Made by a program: the position numbers and the translations under genes | From: Maribacter arcticus | GTDB taxonomy: Bacteria; Bacteroidota; Bacteroidia; Flavobacteriales; Flavobacteriaceae | Direction: 5' to 3' | Length of the DNA: 64,000 nt | Assembly: GCF_900167935.1 (NCBI RefSeq) | Contig: NZ_FUYL01000014.1 | Location: 38,985 to 102,984, forward strand | Shown here: piece by piece, positions 1 to 8,191 of the stretch | How positions within the stretch are numbered: position 1 is the stretch's first letter | Layout of the letters: the number at the start of each line of letters is the position of its first letter | The notes under the pieces: generated by a model | What the model was told of the DNA's origin: nothing | What the model saw: the letters and a program-made list of their open reading frames with translations, nothing else | Database searches by the model: none

Positions 1-700
1 AAAAACTAATCCCGATTTAGATTCTGAATATATAACTTATAACTCTCCAAAAGGCGGAGGTGATATTAAGGGGTTATTGTCCAAACCAAAATCTGCAAAA
101 GGTAAATTACCCGGTATTGTAGTGGTGCATGAGAATAGAGGTCTAAACCCTTATGTGGAAGATACGGCTAGGCGTGCTGCGTTAGCAGGGTTTATTACCA
201 TTGCGCCCGATGCATTAAGCCCTTTAGGGGGATACCCAGGTAATGATGACAAGGGTCGAGAAATGCAAAGTAAGCGTGATAGAAATGAAATGCTTGAAGA
301 TTTTATTGCGGCCTTTAAATATTTAAAAACTAATGAGAATTGTAATGGTAAAATAGGAGTAGTAGGTTTTTGCTTTGGAGGATGGATTTCTAACATGATG
401 GCCGTTAAAGTCCCTGATTTGGCAGCAGCGGTACCCTTCTATGGAGGTCAGCCTACAGAAGATATAAAGAATATAAATGCACCTTTAATGTTGCAATATG
501 CAGGTTTAGACGAACGCGTTAATGCAGGATGGCCCGAATATGAAAAAGCACTGAAAGAAAATAATAAAAAGCATGTTGCATTTTTCTATCCAGACGTTAA
601 TCATGGTTTTCACAATACATCAACGCCACGTTATGATAAGGAAGCCGCAGAATTAGCTTGGTCACGAACAATTGATTTTTTTAAAGAAAATTTGATGTAA
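1..700 (+). CDS. Dienelactone hydrolase family protein (5'-truncated)
   Basis: This is an alpha/beta-hydrolase of the dienelactone hydrolase family, which hydrolyses lactone or ester bonds. The frame is open to the first base of the window, so the true start lies outside; the TTG at 77 is only an in-frame codon. The nucleophile elbow GFCFGG has its Cys at 371-373, the Asp of GLDERV is near 509 and the His of NHGFH is near 602, giving the Cys-Asp-His triad of the family. The N-terminal part seen ([12 protein letters not shown]) matches the usual first strand and oxyanion region. The substrate cannot be read from sequence. No operon partner is visible; the next gene is 139 bases away. Confidence 0.85.
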   Translation, partial: KTNPDLDSEYITYNSPKGGGDIKGLLSKPKSAKGKLPGIVVVHENRGLNPYVEDTARRAALAGFITIAPDALSPLGGYPGNDDKGREMQSKRDRNEMLEDFIAAFKYLKTNENCNGKIGVVGFCFGGWISNMMAVKVPDLAAAVPFYGGQPTEDIKNINAPLMLQYAGLDERVNAGWPEYEKALKENNKKHVAFFYPDVNHGFHNTSTPRYDKEAAELAWSRTIDFFKENLM

Positions 701-806
701 ATTATTGATAATGAGTTTTTTTTGATATTTCTATTATATATTCATTACAGAATTTGAGTTATTATTACTTTGAATTGAGTTAATCGAAAACGAACAATAC
801 TATTAA

Positions 807-1007
<201 letters not shown>

Positions 1008-1044
1008 ATTATATTTCCAAGACCAATATTGAATAAAATATATA

Positions 1045-1071
1045 CCCTTGATTTTTTTCAGGGGTTTTTTT
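1045..1071 (+). terminator. Intrinsic terminator after the small membrane protein gene
   Basis: A 7-bp stem (1045-1051 with 1058-1064, one G-T wobble) with a T-rich six-base loop is followed by a run of seven T (1065-1071). Confidence 0.75.
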
Positions 1072-1111
1072 ATACGCTAATATGAATATCTCAATAATTA
1101 CAAATAGCAAA

Positions 1112-1143
1112 TTGGCATCAATGTATTTGCAATTTTAATTTTG
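1112..1143 (+). promoter_or_regulatory. Bacteroidota-type promoter of the creatininase gene
   Basis: TAATTTTG at 1136-1143 matches the -7 consensus TAnnTTTG, and a TTG lies at 1112-1114 with 21 bases between them. The expected transcript start is around 1149-1151, so the mRNA would begin just before the large hairpin at 1161-1211. A smaller 6-bp inverted repeat (1143-1148 with 1155-1160) overlaps the predicted start. Confidence 0.55.
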
Positions 1144-1160
1144 CATGTATTTTAACATGC

Positions 1161-1211
1161 TACATAAGGTCTAATCATAGTATCTTTAATACTATGATTA
1201 GACCTTATGTA
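1161..1211. promoter_or_regulatory. Perfect 23-bp inverted repeat enclosing a start codon
   Basis: Bases 1161-1183 are the exact reverse complement of 1189-1211, with a five-base loop (1184-1188). The right arm contains the ATG (1194-1196) and the first five following codons of the creatininase-family gene. In mRNA the initiation region would therefore be buried in a 23-bp helix. No T-run follows, so this is not a terminator. It could be a translational switch, an RNase III or antisense target, or a binding site for a dimeric regulator on DNA. Confidence 0.9.
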
Positions 1212-1958
1212 CTTGCAGAAACGAATTGGGAAAGTTTAAAAGATGAACGGTTTGACTTGGCAGTGTTGCCATGGGGCGCTACCGAAGCTCATAATTATCA
1301 TTTGCCATACGGTACTGACAATTATCAGGCTCAAAGTTTTGTAGAAGCGGCAGCCAAGATGTCATGGGAGAAGGGAAAAAAGGTAATTGTTTTACCAACA
1401 ATTCCTTTTGGGGTAAATACTGGACAGAAAGATATTTATCTTGATATGAACCTTAACCCTTCTACACAATTGGCGATACTTAAAGACATTATAACTGTTT
1501 TGAATAGACAAGGCATTTATAAATTATTATTGTTCAATGGTCATGGAGGCAATAATTTCAAGCCTATCGTAAGAGAGTTGGGTTTATTGTTCCCCGATAT
1601 GTTTATAAGCTTTAGTTTTTTTCCACAAATGTTAGATAAAACTCAGTATTTCAAGGAAAAAGGTGATCATGCTGACGAAATGGAAACAAGTCTAATGCTT
1701 TATTTAAGACCAGATTTGGTGTTGCCGAATGATAAATGGGGTAGTGGTGATGAAAAAAAATTTAAGATTAAGGCTTTTAATGAAGGATGGGTTTGGGCAG
1801 AAAGACAATGGTCAAAAGTAAGTAGCGACACAGGTATTGGTAATCCAGAATTTGCCACGGCAGAAAAAGGAGAGCGTTTCTTTAATGATATAACAATAAA
1901 ACTAGACGAGTTGTTTTGTGCTCTTTGTGAAGCAGATTTAAAAGAGTTATACGAATAG
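1194..1958 (+). CDS. Creatininase family amidohydrolase
   Basis: This is a 254-aa member of the creatininase family, metal-dependent amidohydrolases acting on cyclic or formamide-type amides. Residues expected to bind the metals are present: Glu31, His36 and Asp42 in GATEAHNYHLPYGTD, His117 in NGHGGN, and the acidic cluster HADEMETS around 159-166. The start at 1194 is preferred because MIRPYVLAETNW looks like the normal family N-terminus and leaves a complete domain. Full length is usual for the family. Substrate specificity cannot be decided: creatinine is only one possibility, and many Bacteroidota homologues are uncharacterised. Its first codons lie inside the inverted repeat at 1161-1211, which suggests post-transcriptional control. 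Confidence 0.82.
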   Translation: MIRPYVLAETNWESLKDERFDLAVLPWGATEAHNYHLPYGTDNYQAQSFVEAAAKMSWEKGKKVIVLPTIPFGVNTGQKDIYLDMNLNPSTQLAILKDIITVLNRQGIYKLLLFNGHGGNNFKPIVRELGLLFPDMFISFSFFPQMLDKTQYFKEKGDHADEMETSLMLYLRPDLVLPNDKWGSGDEKKFKIKAFNEGWVWAERQWSKVSSDTGIGNPEFATAEKGERFFNDITIKLDELFCALCEADLKELYE

Positions 1959-1969
1959 TTATAAACTAA

Positions 1970-2452
1970 CTAAATTCCCATTTTTTCACTGAATAAATTT
2001 AAAGATAATAGTTTTCTTTTCATTGACTTTTTTTTACTTGATTCTAAATCTATTTTCAAAGTAAATAGCGCCCCTAAAATGATAATGTTTTTAAAGATAT
2101 ACTGGCTTAATAAGGTGATAATGAATCTGTTTTCACCAAAAATTTGACCTGGAAATAGAAATAGTGGAGTAAACGTACAGGTAATGTGAGCAATTGCAGC
2201 ATATATAATTAGTTTGTTTTGCCAATTTAGAATGAGGCAAATTCCTATAAATGATTCAAATAAAGCTAAAGCTATAAAACCAAAATAAGATGGTAGAAAG
2301 CCAAAAGTGAGAACTTGAATTGTGTTGGTTGCTAATTCTTCAGCTGGGCTTGTACCTGGGAAAAGCTTCAAAAATCCAAAAATTAAATAAACTAAACCAA
2401 TTGATAAACTAATAATTTTGTTTTTGCGTTTTTCTAGATTTTCCATCTCCAA
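1970..2452 (-). CDS. DoxX-like integral membrane protein
   Basis: This 160-aa protein has about four hydrophobic helices (near residues 13-30, 50-72, 80-98 and 115-132), beginning with SLSIGLVYLIFGFLKLFPG, a pattern typical of DoxX/DoxD-like membrane proteins. The 'G-KLFPG' motif after the first helix is frequent in that group. No catalytic residues are visible. It starts 8 bases after the stop of the outer-membrane barrel gene upstream on the same strand, so the two are probably co-transcribed and may act on the same envelope process. Function is otherwise unknown. Confidence 0.6.
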   Translation of the reverse strand: MEMENLEKRKNKIISLSIGLVYLIFGFLKLFPGTSPAEELATNTIQVLTFGFLPSYFGFIALALFESFIGICLILNWQNKLIIYAAIAHITCTFTPLFLFPGQIFGENRFIITLLSQYIFKNIIILGALFTLKIDLESSKKKSMKRKLLSLNLFSEKMGI

Positions 2453-2460
2453 TATTTAAT

Positions 2461-3606
2461 TTAGTTAGAATTACCACTTTTAAAATCGTTCAATAATTCT
2501 CGTGATATTTTCACCTTATTTGAAATTATACGATAAGAAACTCCAAAATTTATCACATAATCTGCAAATGCGGCATCTCCATGTCTTGAAGACCCAGTAG
2601 AATTCTCTGTTTGTATATCTGTAATGCTTTGTGGACGTTCTCTTCGAACGGCAAATGGAATATTTAGATTAAAGGAAAAATTACTTTTGTTGTAACCTAC
2701 TCCTGGGTCTATAGATAAGACACTGCCAGGTCTTCTAAAGCCATTATTGCCCCCTATTAAATCTCTAACTGGTACACAGTCAAATCGTGCTCCTATTGAG
2801 CTTGAAATAGTTGGGGAGATACTATAACTTATGCCCGTTCTAATTGAATATTGATCAGGAACGGCCATAATAGCTTCATTTTCAAGTAAAGGACTCAAAG
2901 TTTCCCTAAAAGTTCTGATTCCATTTGTCTCCCTTGGATTTAATAGATAAAATCCGCTTGCATAACTAAAAAGGCCATTGGCTATTTTTTGATATAATTG
3001 AAAGTCCATAGTAAACCCAAAACCCCCATCACCAGGTTGTATAGATTGGTCTACAGGTCTGGTTTGTGGTTCATCATTTGGGCCAACATTGTAAAATATG
3101 TCAGAAGCATTATAGTTTCCAGTAGGTAGTTTAACCCCTAGGCCAATAGCTAAGTTTCCATTTTTATGATTTTCAAGATCAAATAGCCAGTATCCTGCCC
3201 CAAGGCGTATGTCTCCTAAACCCCTAGAAAAGGTTGTATTTCGTTCTTCTCTTCCATGTTCATATAATGATGATCTTGAGTTAAATACGGTAGGTAAGGT
3301 TATACTGCTGTATAGTCTCTCGGTAATTCCATAGGTTAAAAAGAAGTCTGTACTATGTGAATTGTTAACCACTTCAGTATTGCTTGTAATACGGTCAGGT
3401 TCCTCTTCTGTGCCTCTAAAGTGTCTGAATGATTTAAAATATCTATAATTAATTCCTAATTGAACATCACCTTTATTTAAAACATTATTCTCTAGACTAT
3501 TTCCAACACAAGAAGAAAAATGTCGAATGGCGACACAGCCTTGGGCTTTTATATACGAAGCTGAAAGAAGAATAAATAAAAAAAGTATTGGTAGTTTGTT
3601 TATCAT
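2461..3606 (-). CDS. Outer-membrane beta-barrel protein, transporter-like
   Basis: The 381-aa product starts with a Sec signal peptide (MINKLPILFLFILLSASYIKAQ, cleavage expected after about residue 21). The mature part alternates aromatic and polar residues in many short strands (for example GDVQLGINYRYF, STDFFLTYGITERLY, GDIRLGAGYWLF), as in outer-membrane barrels related to the phenol-degradation MetA-like or general 'transporter' families. Two Cys near the mature N-terminus (GCVAIRHFSSC) could form a disulfide. It is the first gene of a two-gene unit with the DoxX-like gene and is divergent from the two-component system at 3855, which may regulate it (inference). Confidence 0.6.
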   Translation of the reverse strand: MINKLPILFLFILLSASYIKAQGCVAIRHFSSCVGNSLENNVLNKGDVQLGINYRYFKSFRHFRGTEEEPDRITSNTEVVNNSHSTDFFLTYGITERLYSSITLPTVFNSRSSLYEHGREERNTTFSRGLGDIRLGAGYWLFDLENHKNGNLAIGLGVKLPTGNYNASDIFYNVGPNDEPQTRPVDQSIQPGDGGFGFTMDFQLYQKIANGLFSYASGFYLLNPRETNGIRTFRETLSPLLENEAIMAVPDQYSIRTGISYSISPTISSSIGARFDCVPVRDLIGGNNGFRRPGSVLSIDPGVGYNKSNFSFNLNIPFAVRRERPQSITDIQTENSTGSSRHGDAAFADYVINFGVSYRIISNKVKISRELLNDFKSGNSN

Positions 3607-3854
3607 GATGGTTTTGGTTTGGTGTTTTTATAAAATAAGGCCAACTCATAGCTACTAGAGATGACCATTATTCATAAATGTTTTGAAATCACTTAAATGA
3701 CTTAAGTTTAATTATATTACTACCTACCAAATTAATGTTATAAGCATGCTTTGAGATTAACCGTTTTGTAAAAATGTTTAATGAAAAGTTAATAGACTTA
3801 ATGAAAGATTAAGTTTGCTTAATTTACCAAACTAATTAAGTTTCTTTAGGGGCC

Positions 3855-5126
3855 ATGTTAAAAAAAAGAAACATATATATAGCTATATTTTTTGTATCTC
3901 TTATTGGGTTGGCGGTTATTCAATATCAATATCTAAGAATTGGTTTGAATTTGGCCAAACTGCAGTTTAATACAAAATTGGGTAATGTTAGCAGTGATAT
4001 AGCTAAAGGACTAGAGACAGAAAATCAATTAACTTTTTTAATAGGCAACGCATTAAAAGAAGATACATCTTACTTTACAAATAGAATTGATAGCGTACAG
4101 GAGGCTTCTCGATATTTTCTAAATGACTATATCACAGAAAAGCTAGTTACTAATGGGATTGATACTGATTTCACTTATACGTTACACTCAAAAGACTCAT
4201 CTTTTTATCTTCAATCTCCTAAAAGATTCGAGATAAACGATAATGTCGAATCTTACCCTATTGAGCTAATTGGTTACTTGCCCAGAGAATTTGAGAAGAA
4301 AGTTGTTTTAGAATTACAATTCAAAAATTTAAACAGTTTCTTTTTATCAAAATTGAACGGACTCACATTGCCAAGCATTCTCTTTATTTTAGGTATCTGC
4401 ATTGCGGTAATTTGGGTTCTAAGAACATATTATTGGCAACGAAATGTAATTACAACAACCAATGAATTTATAAATAATCTAACTCATGAGCTAAAAACTC
4501 CTGTATTTTCAATAGGTCTAGCAACTAAAATTTTGGAAGAATCTGCCTTAAATGAACAAAAACCTATTTTAGGTATGATTAGACAACAAGTTAAAAGACT
4601 AACTGTGCATATAGATAAGGTTTTAGAGTTAGGTAATCTTGAATCTAGTAATAATGTGTTGAAGCTAGAAATTATAGATTTTAGACCCTATTTGTTCAAA
4701 TTATGTGAAGAATTTGCAACATTAGTTGCAATTGAAGAAGTTCAATTTATCTATGATTTACAACAAGAAAATTTTAGGATAAAAGCTGAGGTTTTTCATT
4801 TAGAAAATACAATCAATAATATATTAGATAACGCAAAGAAATATTCGGCTCGGCCAATTATAAAATTAAAAGCCTATAGTTTGAACAATCAATTTATTAT
4901 TGAAATTATTGACAATGGCAAAGGGATATCTGAAGAAGAAAAGAAAAAAATATTCTTAAAGTATTATAGGGTAACTGATACAGAAGTTCAATCTGTGAAA
5001 GGGTATGGTCTTGGATTGAGCTATGTTAAAAAAGTTATTGAAAAACATAAGGGCAAAGTTTTAATTGAAAGTGAAAAAGGTAAAGGGTCTAAAGTATCTC
5101 TAAAAATACCTCTGTACAATGAATAA
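3855..5126 (+). CDS. Sensor histidine kinase (two-component system)
   Basis: This is a 423-aa inner-membrane sensor kinase. A first helix (about 7-25) and a second (about 172-190) flank a periplasmic sensor region of some 145 residues with no recognisable domain. The dimerisation box NLTHELKTP places the phospho-acceptor at His211. ATP-binding boxes follow: N-box NTINNILDNAKKYS, G1 DNGKGISEEE, and G2 GYGLGLSY. The organisation resembles RprX-type kinases of Bacteroidota. Its stop codon overlaps the start of the response regulator by 8 bases, so translation is coupled. It is divergent from the envelope genes at 1970-3606 across a 248-base AT-rich gap; TAAGTTTG at 3810-3817 is a possible -7 element, without a clear -33 box. 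Confidence 0.88.
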   Translation: MLKKRNIYIAIFFVSLIGLAVIQYQYLRIGLNLAKLQFNTKLGNVSSDIAKGLETENQLTFLIGNALKEDTSYFTNRIDSVQEASRYFLNDYITEKLVTNGIDTDFTYTLHSKDSSFYLQSPKRFEINDNVESYPIELIGYLPREFEKKVVLELQFKNLNSFFLSKLNGLTLPSILFILGICIAVIWVLRTYYWQRNVITTTNEFINNLTHELKTPVFSIGLATKILEESALNEQKPILGMIRQQVKRLTVHIDKVLELGNLESSNNVLKLEIIDFRPYLFKLCEEFATLVAIEEVQFIYDLQQENFRIKAEVFHLENTINNILDNAKKYSARPIIKLKAYSLNNQFIIEIIDNGKGISEEEKKKIFLKYYRVTDTEVQSVKGYGLGLSYVKKVIEKHKGKVLIESEKGKGSKVSLKIPLYNE

Positions 5127-5826
5127 GAAGAAAAATAGAATAATTTTAGTAGAGGACAGTTCAGATTTAGGGTATTTACTTTCTGAATATCTTTCTATGA
5201 AAAATTTTGAAGTAAGCTGGTTTATAAATGGAATTAGTGCATTAAAAAAATTAGAGACTACTAATTATGATTTGGCCATATTGGATATTACCATGCCAGA
5301 TATGGATGGCTTTTCACTAGCAGAGCAGATTAAGGACAGATTTCCTGATTTGCCATTTTTATTTTTATCAGCTCGGTCATTAAAAGTTGATGTGCTTAAA
5401 GGGTTCTATTTAGGTGCTGTTGATTACCTAAAAAAACCTATTGATGAAGAAGAATTGGTAATTAGAATAGAGAACTTATTGAATCGGTTAAATAATGAAA
5501 AAAATGTTGAAGAAAATACCTACCATTTTAAGCTAGGCCAATTTAATTTTAATTCATTGAACCAAGAGCTTTCGTTTAAAGATGAAATATTTCATTTGAC
5601 CACTAAAGAAAGTGAATTACTCCATTATTTAGCGCTACGTCAAAATAGGTTATGTACTCATAAAGATATATTAATCAAGTTATGGGGAAATAATGATTAT
5701 TTTAATAAAAAAAGCTTGAATGTATTTATAACACGCCTTCGTAAATATTTAGAAAAGGATACTGCAATTAGTTTAGATAATGTGCACAGTCAGGGTTTTA
5801 TATTGCATGTAGAAAAAATGAATTAA
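5119..5826 (+). CDS. OmpR-family response regulator
   Basis: This 235-aa regulator has an N-terminal receiver domain (about 7-122) and a C-terminal winged-helix DNA-binding domain (about 135-232). The acidic pocket is VEDS (Glu12, Asp13), the phospho-acceptor is Asp56 in LAILDITMP, and the conserved Lys is Lys106 in YLKKP. The winged helix carries LTTKESELLHYLA and the recognition region NVFITRLRKYLE typical of OmpR/PhoB proteins. It is translationally coupled to the upstream kinase and is surely its partner. It ends two bases before the convergent ACBP gene, with no obvious terminator between them. Likely targets include the neighbouring envelope genes (inference only). Confidence 0.9.
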   Translation: MNKKKNRIILVEDSSDLGYLLSEYLSMKNFEVSWFINGISALKKLETTNYDLAILDITMPDMDGFSLAEQIKDRFPDLPFLFLSARSLKVDVLKGFYLGAVDYLKKPIDEEELVIRIENLLNRLNNEKNVEENTYHFKLGQFNFNSLNQELSFKDEIFHLTTKESELLHYLALRQNRLCTHKDILIKLWGNNDYFNKKSLNVFITRLRKYLEKDTAISLDNVHSQGFILHVEKMN

Positions 5827-5828
5827 TA

Positions 5829-6086
5829 TTATTTCAATTCTTTTGCAACCAATTCGATATAAGATTTCATTGCTTGCTTTTTATTCATGTTCTTGGCTTG
5901 AAATAGGGCATTAGCCTTAAAAGCATTAATAAGTGGAGTCTTACTGCCAGGATTGTCAAAATTATCGTTTGCAATCTTGTAATAAGCATAGAGTTTAAGA
6001 AGCACATCTGCGGGTATAGGTTCGGTAAAACTATTTACAAAACCTACTGCCTCTTCAAATTTAGTATGTGATTTCTTCTTTTTCAT
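5829..6086 (-). CDS. Acyl-CoA-binding protein (ACBP family)
   Basis: This is an 85-aa ACBP-like four-helix protein that should bind long-chain acyl-CoA esters in the cytoplasm. Diagnostic pieces are KFEEAVGFVN at the start, LLKLYAYYKIAND (the YxxYKxA helix 2 signature) and the C-terminal KKQAMKSYIELVAKEL. The start at 6086 (MKKKKSHTK) is chosen over a longer in-frame ATG at 6098 because it gives the usual family length. It overlaps the 3' end of psd by 26 bases, so it is the last gene of the phospholipid operon. The pairing suggests a role in delivering acyl chains to membrane lipid synthesis (inference). Confidence 0.82.
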   Translation of the reverse strand: MKKKKSHTKFEEAVGFVNSFTEPIPADVLLKLYAYYKIANDNFDNPGSKTPLINAFKANALFQAKNMNKKQAMKSYIELVAKELK

Positions 6087-6744
6087 TTGGGTCAACAAAA
6101 GTAGCTATGCACGTATCGGCACCTTTTACTTTTTGGTTCAGTTTTACATTTATCTGACAATCTAAAGGTAAGAATAAGTCAACTCTAGAACCAAATTTAA
6201 TAAAGCCTGCATCGTCACCCTGTTGTACGCTTTCACCTTTTTCAGCATAATTGACAATTCGTCTAGCCATAGCACCAGCAATTTGGCGGTATAATATTTC
6301 GCCGAATTTAGGGGTCTTGATAACTACAGTTGTTCTTTCATTTTCTTCACTCGATTTTGGGTGCCAAGCGACTAAAAATTTACCAGGATGATATTTTGAA
6401 AAAGTAATACTACCACTAGCTGGGTATCTTGTAACATGTACGTTTATAGGTGACATGAAAATGGATACTTGTTTTCTTTTCTCTTTAAAAAATTCTTTTT
6501 CAAAAACTTCTTCAATAACAACCACCTTACCATCTACGGGTGAGAGAATTTCATTGAAATTCTTTACAGTTATTCTTTTAGGGTTTCTAAAAAACTGAAG
6601 AATTGTTATCATTACAACTAAGGCAATTAGCTGAATGGTTAATTTTAACCATGATATGTCAATAAAGAAATGAGCTAAGATTACGCTGATTCCTACTAAA
6701 CAAAAAGAAAACAAGATAATTTTTTGTCCCTCTCTATGAAACAT
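6061..6744 (-). CDS. psd: Phosphatidylserine decarboxylase
   Basis: The product (227 aa) is the short form of phosphatidylserine decarboxylase, which makes phosphatidylethanolamine at the inner membrane. Two adjacent N-terminal hydrophobic segments (about 10-27 and 33-51) anchor it. SPVDG (68-72) and NVHVTRYP (101-108) are conserved active-site motifs, and KFGSRVD places self-cleavage between Gly185 and Ser186, with Ser186 becoming the pyruvoyl group. It overlaps cdsA by 11 bases upstream and the ACBP gene downstream, so all three are translationally linked. Together cdsA and psd supply two of the three steps from phosphatidate to phosphatidylethanolamine; pssA is not in the window. Confidence 0.93.
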   Translation of the reverse strand: MFHREGQKIILFSFCLVGISVILAHFFIDISWLKLTIQLIALVVMITILQFFRNPKRITVKNFNEILSPVDGKVVVIEEVFEKEFFKEKRKQVSIFMSPINVHVTRYPASGSITFSKYHPGKFLVAWHPKSSEENERTTVVIKTPKFGEILYRQIAGAMARRIVNYAEKGESVQQGDDAGFIKFGSRVDLFLPLDCQINVKLNQKVKGADTCIATFVDPNEKEEITY

Positions 6745-7537
6745 AACTAAATATATTTAAAGTTAAATATGCAAATGGCGCTGCAAATACTAAGCTATCT
6801 AAACGGTCTAGCATGCCGCCATGTCCTGGCAAGATAGCACCGCTATCTTTAACACCTGCCGCTCTTTTAAATTTAGATTCTATTAAATCTCCTAAACTAC
6901 CGGCAATAACTATTACAGTTGCTAGGATCATCCATTGTACAGGGCTAATTAGTTCTTCTTGCGTAGCAATTAAATAGGCCGCCCCAAGTGCAAATATAAA
7001 TCCCCCAACGGTTCCTTCAATGGTTTTTTTAGGAGAAACTGATGGAAATAATTTAGTTCTACCTATACTTTTACCTACTAAGTATGCAAAAGAATCATTT
7101 ACCCATATTAAGATAAATATTCCCATTATAAGAAGTTTTGCAAATGCATCATTCTTATATGGTATCATGGTTAAGAATATACAACCGCCTCCAATATAAA
7201 AAAGGCCTATTACAAACTTCTTTAGCTTAGTTAATTTTATAGGCTTTTTAGTGAATAGATTAATAAGTAGATAAACATCGACAATAATTGTAATCACCAT
7301 TAAAATGTTTACTAATTGCTGATCCTTTACTAAATAGATAAATGCCCACCAAAGCGCTAAATATGCAGCGAAAATGTGATATCCTCTTAAGCTTACTAAT
7401 TTTTTGTATTCGTACAAACAAGCTAAGCCAAAAGTCATAAACAAGAAGTCGAAAGCATCGGAGCTAAGGAAAACTGCTGATAATAATAAAATAATATAGA
7501 CAGCCCCTGTTAACGACCTTCTTAAAATTTCTTTCAT
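6734..7537 (-). CDS. cdsA: Phosphatidate cytidylyltransferase (CDP-diacylglycerol synthase)
   Basis: This 267-aa polytopic inner-membrane enzyme converts phosphatidate and CTP to CDP-diacylglycerol. It has about eight hydrophobic helices and the complete family signature near the C-terminus, SKFKRAAGVKDSGAILPG followed by HGGMLDRLDS, with the catalytic Asp residues present. The upstream segment VSPKKTIEGTVGG is also typical. It lies one base after the LUD gene and overlaps psd by 11 bases, inside the rsfS-ftsH-LUD-cdsA-psd-ACBP operon. The length is normal. Confidence 0.94.
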   Translation of the reverse strand: MKEILRRSLTGAVYIILLLSAVFLSSDAFDFLFMTFGLACLYEYKKLVSLRGYHIFAAYLALWWAFIYLVKDQQLVNILMVITIIVDVYLLINLFTKKPIKLTKLKKFVIGLFYIGGGCIFLTMIPYKNDAFAKLLIMGIFILIWVNDSFAYLVGKSIGRTKLFPSVSPKKTIEGTVGGFIFALGAAYLIATQEELISPVQWMILATVIVIAGSLGDLIESKFKRAAGVKDSGAILPGHGGMLDRLDSLVFAAPFAYLTLNIFSYVS

Positions 7538-7538
7538 A

Positions 7539-8150
7539 CTATAAATCTTCCAGAAGTAAAAGATAAAGATTTTTAGTGCTACTACCGTAAGTTAGAAAAT
7601 CGTCTGAGTTTTCTGCGGTAGCTTTAAAGTGTTTTAATGTAGTTATATTACCCGGTATTTTTTGACCGTATTTCTTTTTAATAGTCTTTAAGCCTTCACC
7701 AATTGATTCTACTAACTGACTAGTGGTAGCAAAAACTACAAGATTACTTGGAAGCTCATTTACTTTTTTCTCATGCAATTGATTAGAACAAACGAGAATA
7801 CTACCATTTTGGGCAATGAGATGTTCACAAGTAGTAAAGAACACCTCACTCTGTTTTACTTTATCTGTAAAGGAAATAGGCTCCTTTGCGAATTTTTCTG
7901 CGAGTCTTTTATTTAACACATAAAAAGGTTCGCTTTGCCAATTATTCTCATCAATTATATTTTGTAATGCCCTAGACACTTCTAAATCTGAAGTACAGTA
8001 AATAAATTTTCCTCCGTTTTGTTTAAAGTGAATTGTAAATTTCTCATCAACAGGAATATTTAAATCTGGCATATGGTCGCCTCGCGTTTCCGCAGTTTCT
8101 TTCGAAACCTTTTTCTTGCCACCACCAAATAAAATATCTAAAAGCCCCAT
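7539..8150 (-). CDS. LUD domain protein (LutC/YkgG-like)
   Basis: The 203-aa product is a lactate-utilisation (LUD) domain protein. The domain covers roughly residues 40-203, with the typical strands GKFIYCTSDLEVSRAL and NGSILVCSNQLHEKK and a C-terminal LYLLLLEDL. Other Lut genes (lutA, lutB) are not next to it, so a role in lactate oxidation is not supported here. Instead it sits one base before cdsA and 41 bases after ftsH, a position I recall as common in Flavobacteriia, suggesting an envelope or membrane-linked role. Its biochemical function in this context is unknown. Confidence 0.78.
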   Translation of the reverse strand: MGLLDILFGGGKKKVSKETAETRGDHMPDLNIPVDEKFTIHFKQNGGKFIYCTSDLEVSRALQNIIDENNWQSEPFYVLNKRLAEKFAKEPISFTDKVKQSEVFFTTCEHLIAQNGSILVCSNQLHEKKVNELPSNLVVFATTSQLVESIGEGLKTIKKKYGQKIPGNITTLKHFKATAENSDDFLTYGSSTKNLYLLLLEDL

Positions 8151-8191
8151 TTATATGTTTATAACAATTGCTGATCTAAATTACTGCAATA

